Positions 56,987-64,000 of a DNA stretch of 64,000 nucleotides are shown in pieces. The notes under the pieces were generated by a model. It made no database searches and was not told where the DNA came from. It saw nothing but the letters and a program-made list of their open reading frames with translations. How positions within the stretch are numbered: position 1 is the first letter of the stretch; the number at the start of each line of letters is the position of its first letter. This DNA is from Nitrobacter sp051912485 (GTDB taxonomy: Bacteria > Pseudomonadota > Alphaproteobacteria > Rhizobiales > Xanthobacteraceae), in assembly GCF_051912485.1 (NCBI RefSeq), contig NZ_CP196822.1, positions 2,418,001-2,482,000 on the forward strand. Direction: 5' to 3'. The position numbers were made by a program, and so were the translations under genes.

Positions 56987-57580
56987 ATGATCCCCAAATC
57001 CCGCCTCGATGCACTGACCGACGGCGTGTTCAGCGTCGCGATGACGCTGTTGGTGATCGACCTGCGGTTGCCGGAAACATTCCAGCCGCAGAGCGCCGCG
57101 GACCTGCTGCATCGAATCGTCGAGCTCGGCAGCCAGCTGCTCGTCTATGTCATCAGTTTCTATGTGCTGGCGCTGCGCTGGACCGGCATGGTGAAGCTCG
57201 CGCCGCGCGGCGAGGAGGTCAGCGAGGCCTACACCAAATGGGCTATGCTGCATCTCCTGCTGATCACACTGGTGCCGTTCACGACTATGCTGATCGGCCG
57301 TTACCCGACGCTGGCGCCCGCCGTGTGGTTCTATGCGGCGAACACCGTGGCCTTCGCGCTTGTGGCGGCACGCATGGTCACGCTGTCCGAATACCGCGCC
57401 TCGGAAACGCGCAAGATCGAGGACCGCATCGGCTTGAGCATGCTGATCGCATCCGCCGTCGCCGCCGTTCTCATCAGCCTCGTCGAGCCGAAATGGGCGC
57501 TGCTCGGCTTCGTGCTGAATTCGCTGGATGCGCCCCTTCGGGGACTCGTCAATCGGCGCGGCAAGCCGGGACGCGGATGA
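56987..57580 (+). CDS. TMEM175-family membrane protein (predicted potassium channel)
   Basis: 197 residues. The first helix carries the family signature DALTDGVFSVAMTLLVIDLR, where the FSxxxT/xxD pattern lines the pore in bacterial TMEM175. About six hydrophobic segments (LLVYVISFYVLALRWTG, MLHLLLITLVPFTTMLIG, VWFYAANTVAFALVAARMV, LSMLIASAVAAVLISL). Bacterial members are single-domain and work as tetramers. The match supports a potassium-permeable channel, but selectivity is not proven. It lies alone downstream of the methyltransferase gene. Confidence 0.85.
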   Translation: MIPKSRLDALTDGVFSVAMTLLVIDLRLPETFQPQSAADLLHRIVELGSQLLVYVISFYVLALRWTGMVKLAPRGEEVSEAYTKWAMLHLLLITLVPFTTMLIGRYPTLAPAVWFYAANTVAFALVAARMVTLSEYRASETRKIEDRIGLSMLIASAVAAVLISLVEPKWALLGFVLNSLDAPLRGLVNRRGKPGRG

Positions 57581-57756
57581 GATAAGCGATATCCGGGATT
57601 GAGGTTGGCAACCCGCGTGTCGCTTCGCTCATGCAGACCACTCGCCACAGAAGGGTAGCAACTGACGGTGGCGTTTCCAACGCTTGCAACGCGCGCGAAC
57701 CTTTTGCAATCTGATGCGACAAATGCGGGGATTGTCAGCATCGCGAGGGAAGAATC

Positions 57757-58692
57757 ATGACGCCGTTCCGGGCGATTGCCCTATTGTCCGCCGCAGTCTT
57801 CGGCCTTTCTGTTGCGCCTGCCGCTGCGCAAGACAAGACACCTCCCTCTCAGCTCGTCGAAAAGCTCAACGCCTATGTCGGCTGCATCAACCGGCTTTCT
57901 GAGCGCTCCTATCAGTCCCGCAGCGGCTATTTCTCGTGGGCGAAACAGAGCGGGCCGACCGGCAAGGAGCGCATCATCTACGGCACCTACACCATCTATG
58001 ACACGTCGGATTGCCAGAAGAACATCGAGAAGGCCAACGCGCTGGAGCCGCGCGACGCCGAACTCGAGTCTGCTGCTTCCGCGTATGCCGACGCCGTGGG
58101 CAAGCTCGAGCCGCTGTTGAAGGAGGCCGACGACTATTACGAGCAGGAGAACTACAAGGACGACAAGATGGCCAGGGGCAAGGCGCTGCATCCGCGCCTC
58201 GTCGCGGCATGGGATGCATTCGCAAGCGCCGACAAGAAACTGCGCGCCGGCGTTGAAGCCATCAAGGACAAGCAGGCGGCAGAACAGCTCGCAGCGATCG
58301 AGACGAAAGAAGGCCGCAAGGTGCATTATCACGTCGAAGCGCTGATGATCCAGGCCAAGCGCCTGCTGCGCGCGGAGGACGCCGACAAGCCGGACATCGC
58401 CGCGATCACGCAGGCGCTAACTGAGTATGAAGCCACGGTGAAGGCAGCCGAAGATGCATCGGGCAAGGACGGCGATACGAAACTCGGCTCGTTCTTCATG
58501 AACAATGCCAAATCATACCTGACCTCGGCGAAGCAACTGATGCGCCGCATCCGTGACAAGGTGCCCTACAGCCAGGGCGACCGCATGATGCTTGGCGGTG
58601 GTGGCGGCTGGATGGTCGAAGGCTCGCCGCCGCGGCTGCTCCGCGACTACAACCAGTTGATCGAAAGCTACAACCGCGGCGCCCATATCTGA
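57757..58692 (+). CDS. DUF3829/YiiG-like exported protein
   Basis: 311 residues, ATG at 57757 after GAGGGAAG. Signal peptide of about 24 residues (MTPFRAIALLSAAVFGLSVA, PAAAQ). The mature protein is helical and polar: QLVEKLNAYVGCINRLSERS, AASAYADAVGKLEPLLKEAD, YYEQENYKDDKMARGKALHP and FFMNNAKSYLTSAKQLMRRI, the pattern of the YiiG/DUF3829 family. The C-terminus has a glycine-rich part (GGGGGWMVEGSPP). It is probably periplasmic. Function unknown. Confidence 0.82.
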   Translation: MTPFRAIALLSAAVFGLSVAPAAAQDKTPPSQLVEKLNAYVGCINRLSERSYQSRSGYFSWAKQSGPTGKERIIYGTYTIYDTSDCQKNIEKANALEPRDAELESAASAYADAVGKLEPLLKEADDYYEQENYKDDKMARGKALHPRLVAAWDAFASADKKLRAGVEAIKDKQAAEQLAAIETKEGRKVHYHVEALMIQAKRLLRAEDADKPDIAAITQALTEYEATVKAAEDASGKDGDTKLGSFFMNNAKSYLTSAKQLMRRIRDKVPYSQGDRMMLGGGGGWMVEGSPPRLLRDYNQLIESYNRGAHI

Positions 58693-58753
58693 GCGCCGCG
58701 CGTATTGTCTTGTGCCGACGAGCCAGCGCGTTGCTCGCCGCCGCGGGAGGCCG

Positions 58754-59188
58754 CTATCTCATCGAGATCGCAAGGCCGGAGAGATCGGCGTTGGCCATCA
58801 AGCCGAACTGACGGCCGGCGAGTTCCAGCACCGCGCCCTTCTGGTTGCTCAGCACGATGGCGCGGGCACCGCCGCCGATCGCCAGCCCCGCGCCGGCCGC
58901 GCCATAGACGCCGGCGACATCGGAAGGACGATTGATGTTGCTGACGCGGCCGTGCAGCACGGTCTTCGAGCCGCCGAACACCAGGCCGTAATCGAGTCCG
59001 CCGACCGAGAGCGGATAGCGCCGGCCGTGAAAGGTGAGCGTGCCGCCGCCGCCGGACGCGCCGATGATCCAGCCGCCTTTATAAACCGTCAGCGTCACCG
59101 CGCCGCTGTCGGCGCGAGCGACGGAACACAGGCCAAGGCAGACGGCCAGCGTGAGCAGAACGACGCGAAACCGAGATGATGACGGCAT
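58754..59188 (-). CDS. Small exported protein, 144 residues
   Basis: ATG at 59188. Signal peptide of about 27 residues (MPSSSRFRVVLLTLAVCLGL, CSVARA). The mature part is a beta-rich glycine-containing domain (VTLTVYKGGWIIGASGGGGT, GRRYPLSVGGLDYGLVFGGS, VYGAAGAGLAIGGGARAIVL). The pattern of two related glycine-rich halves recalls small periplasmic envelope proteins such as DUF1134/EipA, but the match is weak, so no family is assigned. It is convergent with the DUF3829 gene. Confidence 0.72.
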   Translation of the reverse strand: MPSSSRFRVVLLTLAVCLGLCSVARADSGAVTLTVYKGGWIIGASGGGGTLTFHGRRYPLSVGGLDYGLVFGGSKTVLHGRVSNINRPSDVAGVYGAAGAGLAIGGGARAIVLSNQKGAVLELAGRQFGLMANADLSGLAISMR

Positions 59189-59403
59189 AGGGAGTTCTCC
59201 GGGTTCGGAAGGAGGGAAATGATTCGGACCGCCCTCAAGCGTAGGGACCCGGCGCGGCAGGTGCAATCCGCACGCCGCTCACGATCCGCAATCGAGCCGG
59301 GCCAGAAATAGGGTGATAGGATCAGGTCAGGACGCCGCATTCCTCGGCCCGTCGCCGCGCGGCAGCCGATCCGGAAAATGCATTCAGCGCGGACACGACG
59401 ATC

Positions 59404-59823
59404 ATGCACAATCTGACCCCTTTCTCCGGCTTCATCGGCGGCGCGCTGATCGGATTGGCCACCGCGCTCTTGATGCTGCTGACCGGCCGGATCGCCGGCA
59501 TCAGCGGCATCTTCGGCGGGCTGCTGCGCGGCGGCGACCGTGGCTGGCGGATCGCCTTCATCGCAGGACTGATCGCCGCGCCGCTGCTGGCGGCGCTCGC
59601 AGGGCAATCGCTGCCAATGCCGACGATGCCCGTGAGCCTTGTCGTGGTCGCAATCAGCGGCCTGCTCGTCGGCATCGGCACTCGCGTGGGCGGCGGCTGC
59701 ACCTCCGGTCATGGAGTCTGCGGTATCGCGCGGCTGTCTACGCGCTCGATCGCCGCCACCGCGATCTTCATGCTGGTAGCGATCGTCGTCGTGGCGATCC
59801 TGCGCCACGGCATCGGAGGCTGA
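59404..59823 (+). CDS. YeeE/YedE-family transporter, first half
   Basis: 139 residues, about four transmembrane helices. GGALIGLATALLMLLTGRIA near the start and the family motif RVGGGCTSGHGVCGIARLST at about residue 95-114, including conserved cysteines. YeeE/YedE proteins, such as the thiosulfate carrier TsuA, pass sulfur compounds across the inner membrane, and in many bacteria the protein is split into two genes. The second half follows four bases after the stop. It is inferred to be a sulfur-compound transporter; the substrate is not proven. Confidence 0.88.
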   Translation: MHNLTPFSGFIGGALIGLATALLMLLTGRIAGISGIFGGLLRGGDRGWRIAFIAGLIAAPLLAALAGQSLPMPTMPVSLVVVAISGLLVGIGTRVGGGCTSGHGVCGIARLSTRSIAATAIFMLVAIVVVAILRHGIGG

Positions 59824-59827
59824 TGCC

Positions 59828-60286
59828 ATGCCGATGCTGCTCGCGAGTTTTCTCTGTGGACTGATCTTCGGCGCAGGCCTTCTGATCTCCGGCATGACGC
59901 AGCCGGACAAGGTGCTCGGCTTTCTCGATCTGTTCGGCGCATGGGATGCAACGCTCGCTTTTGTGATGGCAGGCGCGGTCGCGGTGACAGCGGCGGGGTT
60001 TGCGCTGGCGCGGCGGCGCGGCATCCCTCTGCTGGCGGAAAAACTGCGATGGCCCGATCGTAGCGATATCGATGCACCGCTGGTCACTGGCGCTATCTTG
60101 TTTGGCATCGGCTGGGGGGTGGTCGGCCTGTGTCCGGGTCCGGCGCTGGTCAATCTCGTGGGACTGAGCGGGCCCGTGATCGTCTTCGTGATTGCGATGG
60201 CGGCAGGAATGGCCGGTTACGATTGGCTGCGTGATGCGCTCAATCGACGAAGCGATTCGTCGCTGCATGAGGGGCGCAATCGATGA
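59828..60286 (+). CDS. YeeE/YedE-family transporter, second half (DUF6691-like)
   Basis: 152 residues and about four transmembrane helices. FLCGLIFGAGLLISGMTQPD with KVLGFLDLFGAWDATLAFVM is the typical start; the second conserved site is GAILFGIGWGVVGLCPGPAL with a cysteine. It begins four bases after the first half, so the two are one operon and probably one complex. The pair corresponds to the PmpA/PmpB-type permeases of other proteobacteria. No sulfurtransferase gene is adjacent. Confidence 0.88.
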   Translation: MPMLLASFLCGLIFGAGLLISGMTQPDKVLGFLDLFGAWDATLAFVMAGAVAVTAAGFALARRRGIPLLAEKLRWPDRSDIDAPLVTGAILFGIGWGVVGLCPGPALVNLVGLSGPVIVFVIAMAAGMAGYDWLRDALNRRSDSSLHEGRNR

Positions 60287-60510
60287 TTGCGATAACACGA
60301 AACACAATTCGCGTTAAATGAGTTCCGGACATCACATTCTACTGTTACGCGCATTTTTCTCTGTCAAAACAAGCATTTTCTCGTTGTTTTGCGGTTCTTC
60401 AGGCAGCTCAAAGATTGTTAATAATCTGGTAACCATATCATTAGCCTTATGCGGGGGGATGGGGGTCTCAATCCAGTCAGCTTCTTTGGAAGCAGCTTCG
60501 GGAGGGACTG

Positions 60511-60765
60511 ATGACCCAAGATTTGCAAACCGGAGCGCAAGGCCCGCGGCCGGATCAAGCTGGACTTACGCCGAGCGCGGCGATTCCGGCATTGATCGGT
60601 TCCACGGTCACCGAAGTCGAACGAGAGCTTGTGCTGCAAACGCTGGCGCGTTGCGACGGCAACCGTACCCGCGCAGCACGGGTCCTCGGCGTGTCGGTGC
60701 GCACGCTGCGCAACAAGATACGGCAGTATGCTGCCATCGGACTCGACGTGCCCGATCACGGCTGA
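60511..60765 (+). CDS. Solitary Fis-type helix-turn-helix protein
   Basis: 84 residues, ATG at 60511 after GGGAGG. Nearly the whole C-terminal half is a Fis-family HTH as found at the end of NtrC-type activators (VERELVLQTLARCDGNRTRA, ARVLGVSVRTLRNKIRQYAA). The N-terminal 35 residues are polar and unrelated to a receiver or AAA+ domain, so this is a free-standing DNA-binding module. Such small proteins could act as nucleoid-like regulators or as truncated relics of a sigma-54 activator; the strong ribosome-binding site favours a working gene. It lies in a 200-base AT-richer leader. Confidence 0.82.
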   Translation: MTQDLQTGAQGPRPDQAGLTPSAAIPALIGSTVTEVERELVLQTLARCDGNRTRAARVLGVSVRTLRNKIRQYAAIGLDVPDHG

Positions 60766-60810
60766 CGTCGGCCTGCGGTCGGTACCGCGCGGCCCGATGT
60801 CGTCGAGCAT

Positions 60811-61254
60811 CTACCGGTGCGGACATTCCCGGTAGCCGAACCTGTCGATGATATCCGCGCCGGAGATGGTGTGGAACGCCAGCGTATCCAAGTAGTGATG
60901 GTCCATCACATACTGGCGCAGTTTCGGGTTGTAAGCGCTCAGCATGCGTTGGGTCGACGACGCGTTAATGCGACGCTGGCGATCATGGCCCGAGTGAAAC
61001 AGAAGCTGCGCGCTGCGCTCGACGCAGACGTTACGCAAGCCGAGGAACAAAGTGCAGTTCGACTGGCAATGACCCCTGATACGAAACAGCTCGCCGCTGG
61101 CATTGGCGCGATCGATCTCCGGCTGGAAATCCTGAATCCAGCCGCCCATGCCGAACCGTTCCGACGTCGAGGCGCGAGCCGAAGACGGGATTGTCAGACA
61201 GAACGAGCCAGACAGACAGAGCACAGCGCCGACGAAACAGGTCAGGTATTTCAC
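60811..61254 (-). CDS. Exported protein of unknown function, 147 residues
   Basis: GTG start at 61254, with GGGGGACGTGAG upstream; the longer frame toward 61488 overlaps another gene in a different frame. Signal peptide of about 29 residues (VKYLTCFVGAVLCLSGSFCL). The mature part contains GELFRIRGHCQSNCTLFLGL and RNVCVERSAQLLFHSGHD with four cysteines and a pattern similar to the ClpP-like/COG3904-type periplasmic proteins, though the full catalytic set cannot be confirmed. It ends with YRECPHR. The gene stands 29 bases from the DUF2277 gene, same strand, likely co-transcribed with it. Confidence 0.7.
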   Translation of the reverse strand: MKYLTCFVGAVLCLSGSFCLTIPSSARASTSERFGMGGWIQDFQPEIDRANASGELFRIRGHCQSNCTLFLGLRNVCVERSAQLLFHSGHDRQRRINASSTQRMLSAYNPKLRQYVMDHHYLDTLAFHTISGADIIDRFGYRECPHR

Positions 61255-61282
61255 CTCACGTCCCCCGATTGTTCGCAACACC

Positions 61283-61549
61283 TCAGCCGAACCGCGCCCG
61301 GCTACGCTCGCGTGCCTTTTCCGCTTCCACCGCGCGATCGCGCGCGGGCGCCTGCGTGTGGAGCGACGCCAGCAGATGATGCGCGACATGCGCGACGTCA
61401 TGGACGGCGCGATCGAACGCTGCCCGATTCGCCGCCGACGGCTTGTTGAAGCCAGAGAGCTTGCGCACGAATTGCAGGGCCGACGCATGGATTTCGTCGT
61501 CCGTCGCCGGCGGCTCGAAATTGAACAGCGTCTTGATATTCCGGCACAT
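61283..61549 (-). CDS. DUF2277 family protein
   Basis: 88 residues from ATG 61549. The N-terminus MCRNIKTLFNFEPPATDDEI is the DUF2277 hallmark, followed by LQFVRKLSGFNKPSAANRAA and a long helix rich in H and A. The C-terminus is basic (EAEKARERSRARFG). Members occur in alphaproteobacteria and actinobacteria with no known function. It precedes the exported-protein gene on the same strand. Confidence 0.9.
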   Translation of the reverse strand: MCRNIKTLFNFEPPATDDEIHASALQFVRKLSGFNKPSAANRAAFDRAVHDVAHVAHHLLASLHTQAPARDRAVEAEKARERSRARFG

Positions 61550-61774
61550 GAATTTTCTCCGGCTGATCTCCTCGCGAGCCGCGATCATATCCCGCCGCAG
61601 TCGCCGCCGCCACCCGCATCGCCGCCGCAGAAACCACACGGACTACGCGGGCAAGCGCTCTCGCTCCTCGAGGCCGGCATCGCACCGATGGTAGTATTTC
61701 GCCCAGCAAACGAATAGAACGGCCCACGCCCTGCCGCCCGGTGTGAAACGTGACGGTGAGAACATCATATCTTC

Positions 61775-62239
61775 ATGAGTGAAAATGCGGACAACGCAGC
61801 GAACGGCGCTGAACGACCACCGGGAGATATATTTTCCCGGCGCCGCGCTGTGATGCGCTGGATCCTCGCTGCGTTCTTCACCGCCGCCGGTATTGCGCAC
61901 CTGATGACGCCCGACGCCCTGCTCTCGATCACGCCGTCCTGGGTGCCGTTTGCGCCGCAGGTTATTGCCATAACGGGGCTGTGCGAGATCGCGGGGTCCG
62001 TCGCGCTGGTCACGGGATATTTCCGTTACGCGGCCGGCATCGCGCTGGCGATCTATGCGCTGTGCGTGTGGCCCGCGAATTTCAAGCACGCCATCGACGG
62101 CATTGCGATTCCGCATATCGCCAATAGCTGGCTCTATCACGGCCCGCGGCTCGCGTTTCAGCCGGTCATTATGTGGTGGGCACTGTATTGCGCCGAGGTC
62201 ATCGACTGGCCGTGGCGGCGCAACCGCAATGGCAGCTAG
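61775..62239 (+). CDS. DoxX-like membrane protein
   Basis: 154 residues. Polar N-terminus (MSENADNAANGAERPPGDIF), then four hydrophobic segments: WILAAFFTAAGIAHLMTPDA, VIAITGLCEIAGSVALVTGY, AAGIALAIYALCVWPANFKH and FQPVIMWWALYCAEVIDW. The DoxX-like subfamily is thought to be a membrane redox protein in stress response; evidence here is only similarity. Its TAG stop is part of a CTAGTGG repeat element that starts at 62236, so the repeat has entered or formed the 3' end of the gene. Confidence 0.85.
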   Translation: MSENADNAANGAERPPGDIFSRRRAVMRWILAAFFTAAGIAHLMTPDALLSITPSWVPFAPQVIAITGLCEIAGSVALVTGYFRYAAGIALAIYALCVWPANFKHAIDGIAIPHIANSWLYHGPRLAFQPVIMWWALYCAEVIDWPWRRNRNGS

Positions 62240-62314
62240 TGGGAGAGGATTTGACATTCGCTACCCGGTTTGCAGCGAACGCGAGAAGCGAATGTCAAAT
62301 CCAAACTCCACTAG
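62236..62314. repeat. Complete palindromic repeat, type 1 (CTAGTGG...CCACTAG)
   Basis: Ends CTAGTGG and CCACTAG. Inner arms GGATTTGACATTCGCT and AGCGAATGTCAAATCC pair perfectly. Half copies are at 31515-31580. It overlaps the stop codon of the DoxX-type gene. Confidence 0.85.
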
Positions 62315-62327
62315 AAACCTATATTTT

Positions 62328-62403
62328 CTAGTGGTCCTTTGATTCTAACATTTGCAAGAACGCCTGCCGCAATGGGGTGCAAATGTTAGAATCGGACCAC
62401 TAG
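62328..62403. repeat. Complete palindromic repeat, type 2 (CTAGTGG...CCACTAG)
   Basis: Ends CTAGTGG and CCACTAG. Arms GATTCTAACATTTGCA and TGCAAATGTTAGAATC pair perfectly. The sequence of the arms differs from type 1, but the outer seven bases are the same, so both may be moved or made by one mechanism. A half copy is at 31515. Confidence 0.85.
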
Positions 62404-62543
62404 TCGCTGCGCTACATAGCGCAGCTATGATGTCGCCGCACAGGGCACGAAAAAAGCCATGGCGAGCGCATCCATCTCTCTTGCGCGTTTCCCGCTCAGG
62501 TTGCAGATTAAGACAGGGGTTTGGGGGTTGCGTCTTGCGTGCA

Positions 62544-63095
62544 ATGGCTTGTGTGCTGGTGACGTTGGTGCTGGGCGCGTGCAGCAACCGCGATCCCTAT
62601 GTCACATCCGCCAGTGAGGCCCCTTCGGGCAACTGGAAGATCTCGCGCCAGCTCGACAAGGTCACGCAAACCGAACTGCCCAGTGCAAGCGTGCGCGCCA
62701 TGGCGTCGAACACCTATGTCGCCAACGCCAGTGGATCGATGCTGCAGATCACATGCTTCGACAAGCAGCCGATCGTGCGTTTTGCATTTGAATTCAAGAT
62801 CGGCTCCGACAAGAACACCATTCTCGGCTACCGCTTCGACGACAAGCCCGGGCACGACAGCGTCGCATCCCGCGTATTGACCGGCGAAAACGCGATACTG
62901 ATCGACAATCCGGTTGCGGTCGCGGAATTTGTCAATGAACTGTCCGGATCGCAAAAGCTCTATCTTCGTATCCGCTCGCTGACGCTTGGCCGCACCACCG
63001 CCGAATATCCGCTCGACGGATCGGCCGCGGCGGTTCAGGCGGCTTTCGCCGGATGTCCGGTGATGGCCGCACAGACGAAGAAGCACACGTCCTGA
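62544..63095 (+). CDS. Lipoprotein of unknown function
   Basis: 183 residues from ATG 62544; a TTG three codons upstream is possible. Lipobox LVLGAC at about residue 7-12, so it is membrane-anchored after cleavage. The mature protein has a conserved small beta-rich domain: EAPSGNWKISRQLDKVTQTE, TYVANASGSMLQITCFDKQP, FEFKIGSDKNTILGYRFDDK and FVNELSGSQKLYLRIRSLTL, which resembles invasion-associated-locus-B-like or other periplasmic beta-sandwich proteins only loosely. The two later cysteines may form a disulfide. Function unknown. Confidence 0.8.
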   Translation: MACVLVTLVLGACSNRDPYVTSASEAPSGNWKISRQLDKVTQTELPSASVRAMASNTYVANASGSMLQITCFDKQPIVRFAFEFKIGSDKNTILGYRFDDKPGHDSVASRVLTGENAILIDNPVAVAEFVNELSGSQKLYLRIRSLTLGRTTAEYPLDGSAAAVQAAFAGCPVMAAQTKKHTS

Positions 63096-63236
63096 TCCCT
63101 GAAATCCGCTGAATCGGTTCCGCCGTGCCTCGCTTGCGGTCCCACGCGCGGCCTCCTATGAACACCTGACCTTTCCGTCACGACGCGCACGGCCGGACAA
63201 GCGCGGCAAGCCCCCACGACCATAGGCGCCTTTTTC

Positions 63237-64000
63237 ATGACATCGACACCGACGGCCCCGAGAGCCGAACGCCGACCGCATACTTCCACGCACCACGGCG
63301 TCACGATCACAGATGACTATGCGTGGCTGAAGGACACGAATTGGCAGCAGGTGCTTCGTGAACCGTCGCTACTGGCGCCGGACATCCGCGCCTATCTCGA
63401 GGCCGAGAACGCCTATTCGAATGCCCTGCTCGCGGAGACCGAGCCTCTGCAAAAACAGCTCGTCGCGGAAATGCGCGGCCGCATCAAGGAGGACGATTCC
63501 ACCGTCCCCTCGCCCGACGGACCCTTCGCCTATTTTTCGAAATACCGCGAGGGCGGCCAGCACCGGATGTTCGGGCGGCAGCCGCGCGACGGCGGCGACG
63601 CCCGCTTTCTCATTGATGGCGACGCGCTTGCCGAAGGCAAGCAGTTCTTCCAGCTCGGCGGCACGCGTCATTCTCCGGATCATCGCCTCGAGGCGTGGAG
63701 CGTCGACGATCGCGGTTCGGAATATTTCACAATCCGGATTCGCGACTGGGATAGCGGCGCCGATCTCGCCGACGTCATCGAGGAGACCGATGGCGGCGTG
63801 GTGTGGAGCGCGGACTCCTGCGCGTTCTACTACGTCAAGCTCGACGACAACCATCGCCCGATGCAGGTCTATCGTCACCGGCTCGGCACACCGCGGTCGG
63901 AGGACGTGCTGGTGTATCAGGAGCAGGACGCCGGCTGGTTCACACATATTCATGAGAGCGCCAGCGGCCGCTTCTGCGTGATTGCCGGCGGCGATCATGA
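63237..64000 (+). CDS. ptrB: Oligopeptidase B (prolyl oligopeptidase family), N-terminal part (partial)
   Basis: The frame starts at ATG 63237 and runs off the right end of the window (254 residues seen of about 700). It begins MTSTPTAPRAERRPHTSTHH, then GVTITDDYAWLKDTNWQQVL, LEAENAYSNALLAETEPLQK, FAYFSKYREGGQHRMFGRQP and WSVDDRGSEYFTIRIRDWDS, all typical of the propeller domain of S9A oligopeptidase B, which cleaves short peptides after basic residues. The catalytic domain lies outside. The ribosome-binding site is weak. Confidence 0.92.
   Translation, partial: MTSTPTAPRAERRPHTSTHHGVTITDDYAWLKDTNWQQVLREPSLLAPDIRAYLEAENAYSNALLAETEPLQKQLVAEMRGRIKEDDSTVPSPDGPFAYFSKYREGGQHRMFGRQPRDGGDARFLIDGDALAEGKQFFQLGGTRHSPDHRLEAWSVDDRGSEYFTIRIRDWDSGADLADVIEETDGGVVWSADSCAFYYVKLDDNHRPMQVYRHRLGTPRSEDVLVYQEQDAGWFTHIHESASGRFCVIAGGDH

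Overview
The window looks like chromosomal DNA of an alphaproteobacterium in the Bradyrhizobium / Rhodopseudomonas / Nitrobacter group, and Nitrobacter is the best guess. The DNA is GC-rich. It carries red-type (form IC) RuBisCO with its CbbX activase, an RpoH and RpoD of alphaproteobacterial type, and many small proteins typical of this family (DUF3551, DUF3309, GCG_CRPN-like, DUF2277). It also carries a short chlorite dismutase that resembles, from memory, the one characterised in Nitrobacter winogradskyi. The genus call rests on reading alone.

Layout. Positions 1-1982 hold the end of a sugar-type ABC importer operon (ATPase tail and two permeases). Positions 2000-9435 are accessory in character: small orphan genes, a decayed sulfonate-type ABC ATPase plus flavin reductase, an XRE regulator, a broken IS701-family transposase, an AT-rich stretch, then cbbL-cbbS-cbbX, a serine-recombinase tail and tRNA-Glu. 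Positions 9489-16564 carry an RluD-type pseudouridine synthase, rpoH, a diguanylate cyclase, a lysine-rich micropeptide, an OmpA-type protein and a MltB-type transglycosylase. Positions 17286-24443 hold an Omp25-like porin, a tandem duplicated gene pair with the first copy frameshifted, rpoD and dnaG. Positions 24589-29966 hold the chlorite dismutase overlapping an N-formylglutamate amidohydrolase, an internally deleted SRPBCC gene, two tiny membrane proteins, YqeY, carA, a ferritin-like protein and a methyltransferase. Positions 30058-31056 hold three tRNA-like genes with abnormal anticodon arms. carB, greA, DoxX, an Lrp regulator, trxB and a LysR regulator follow to 39648.

From 40048 on come a ParA-type ATPase with an 18-bp palindrome upstream, the RNase P RNA gene (rnpB, about 41665-42112), an extensin-type lipoprotein, a DUF4403 protein, dodecin, a PRC-barrel protein, a two-component system and a lytic transglycosylase. 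A complete thiamine operon (TPP riboswitch, thiO-thiS-thiG-thiE-thiC) spans 51313-56077. The right end has a TMEM175-type channel, a split YeeE/YedE transporter, a solitary Fis-type HTH protein, DoxX, a lipoprotein and the start of oligopeptidase B.

How genes work together. CbbL and CbbS form RuBisCO and CbbX re-activates it; no other Calvin-cycle gene and no cbbR is present. carA and carB make carbamoyl phosphate synthase but lie 3.3 kb apart. The thi genes build the thiazole and pyrimidine halves of thiamine and join them under riboswitch control. rpoD and dnaG are adjacent, as in many proteobacteria. Several families of intergenic palindromic repeats are scattered through the window, and one of them supplies the stop codon of a DoxX gene.
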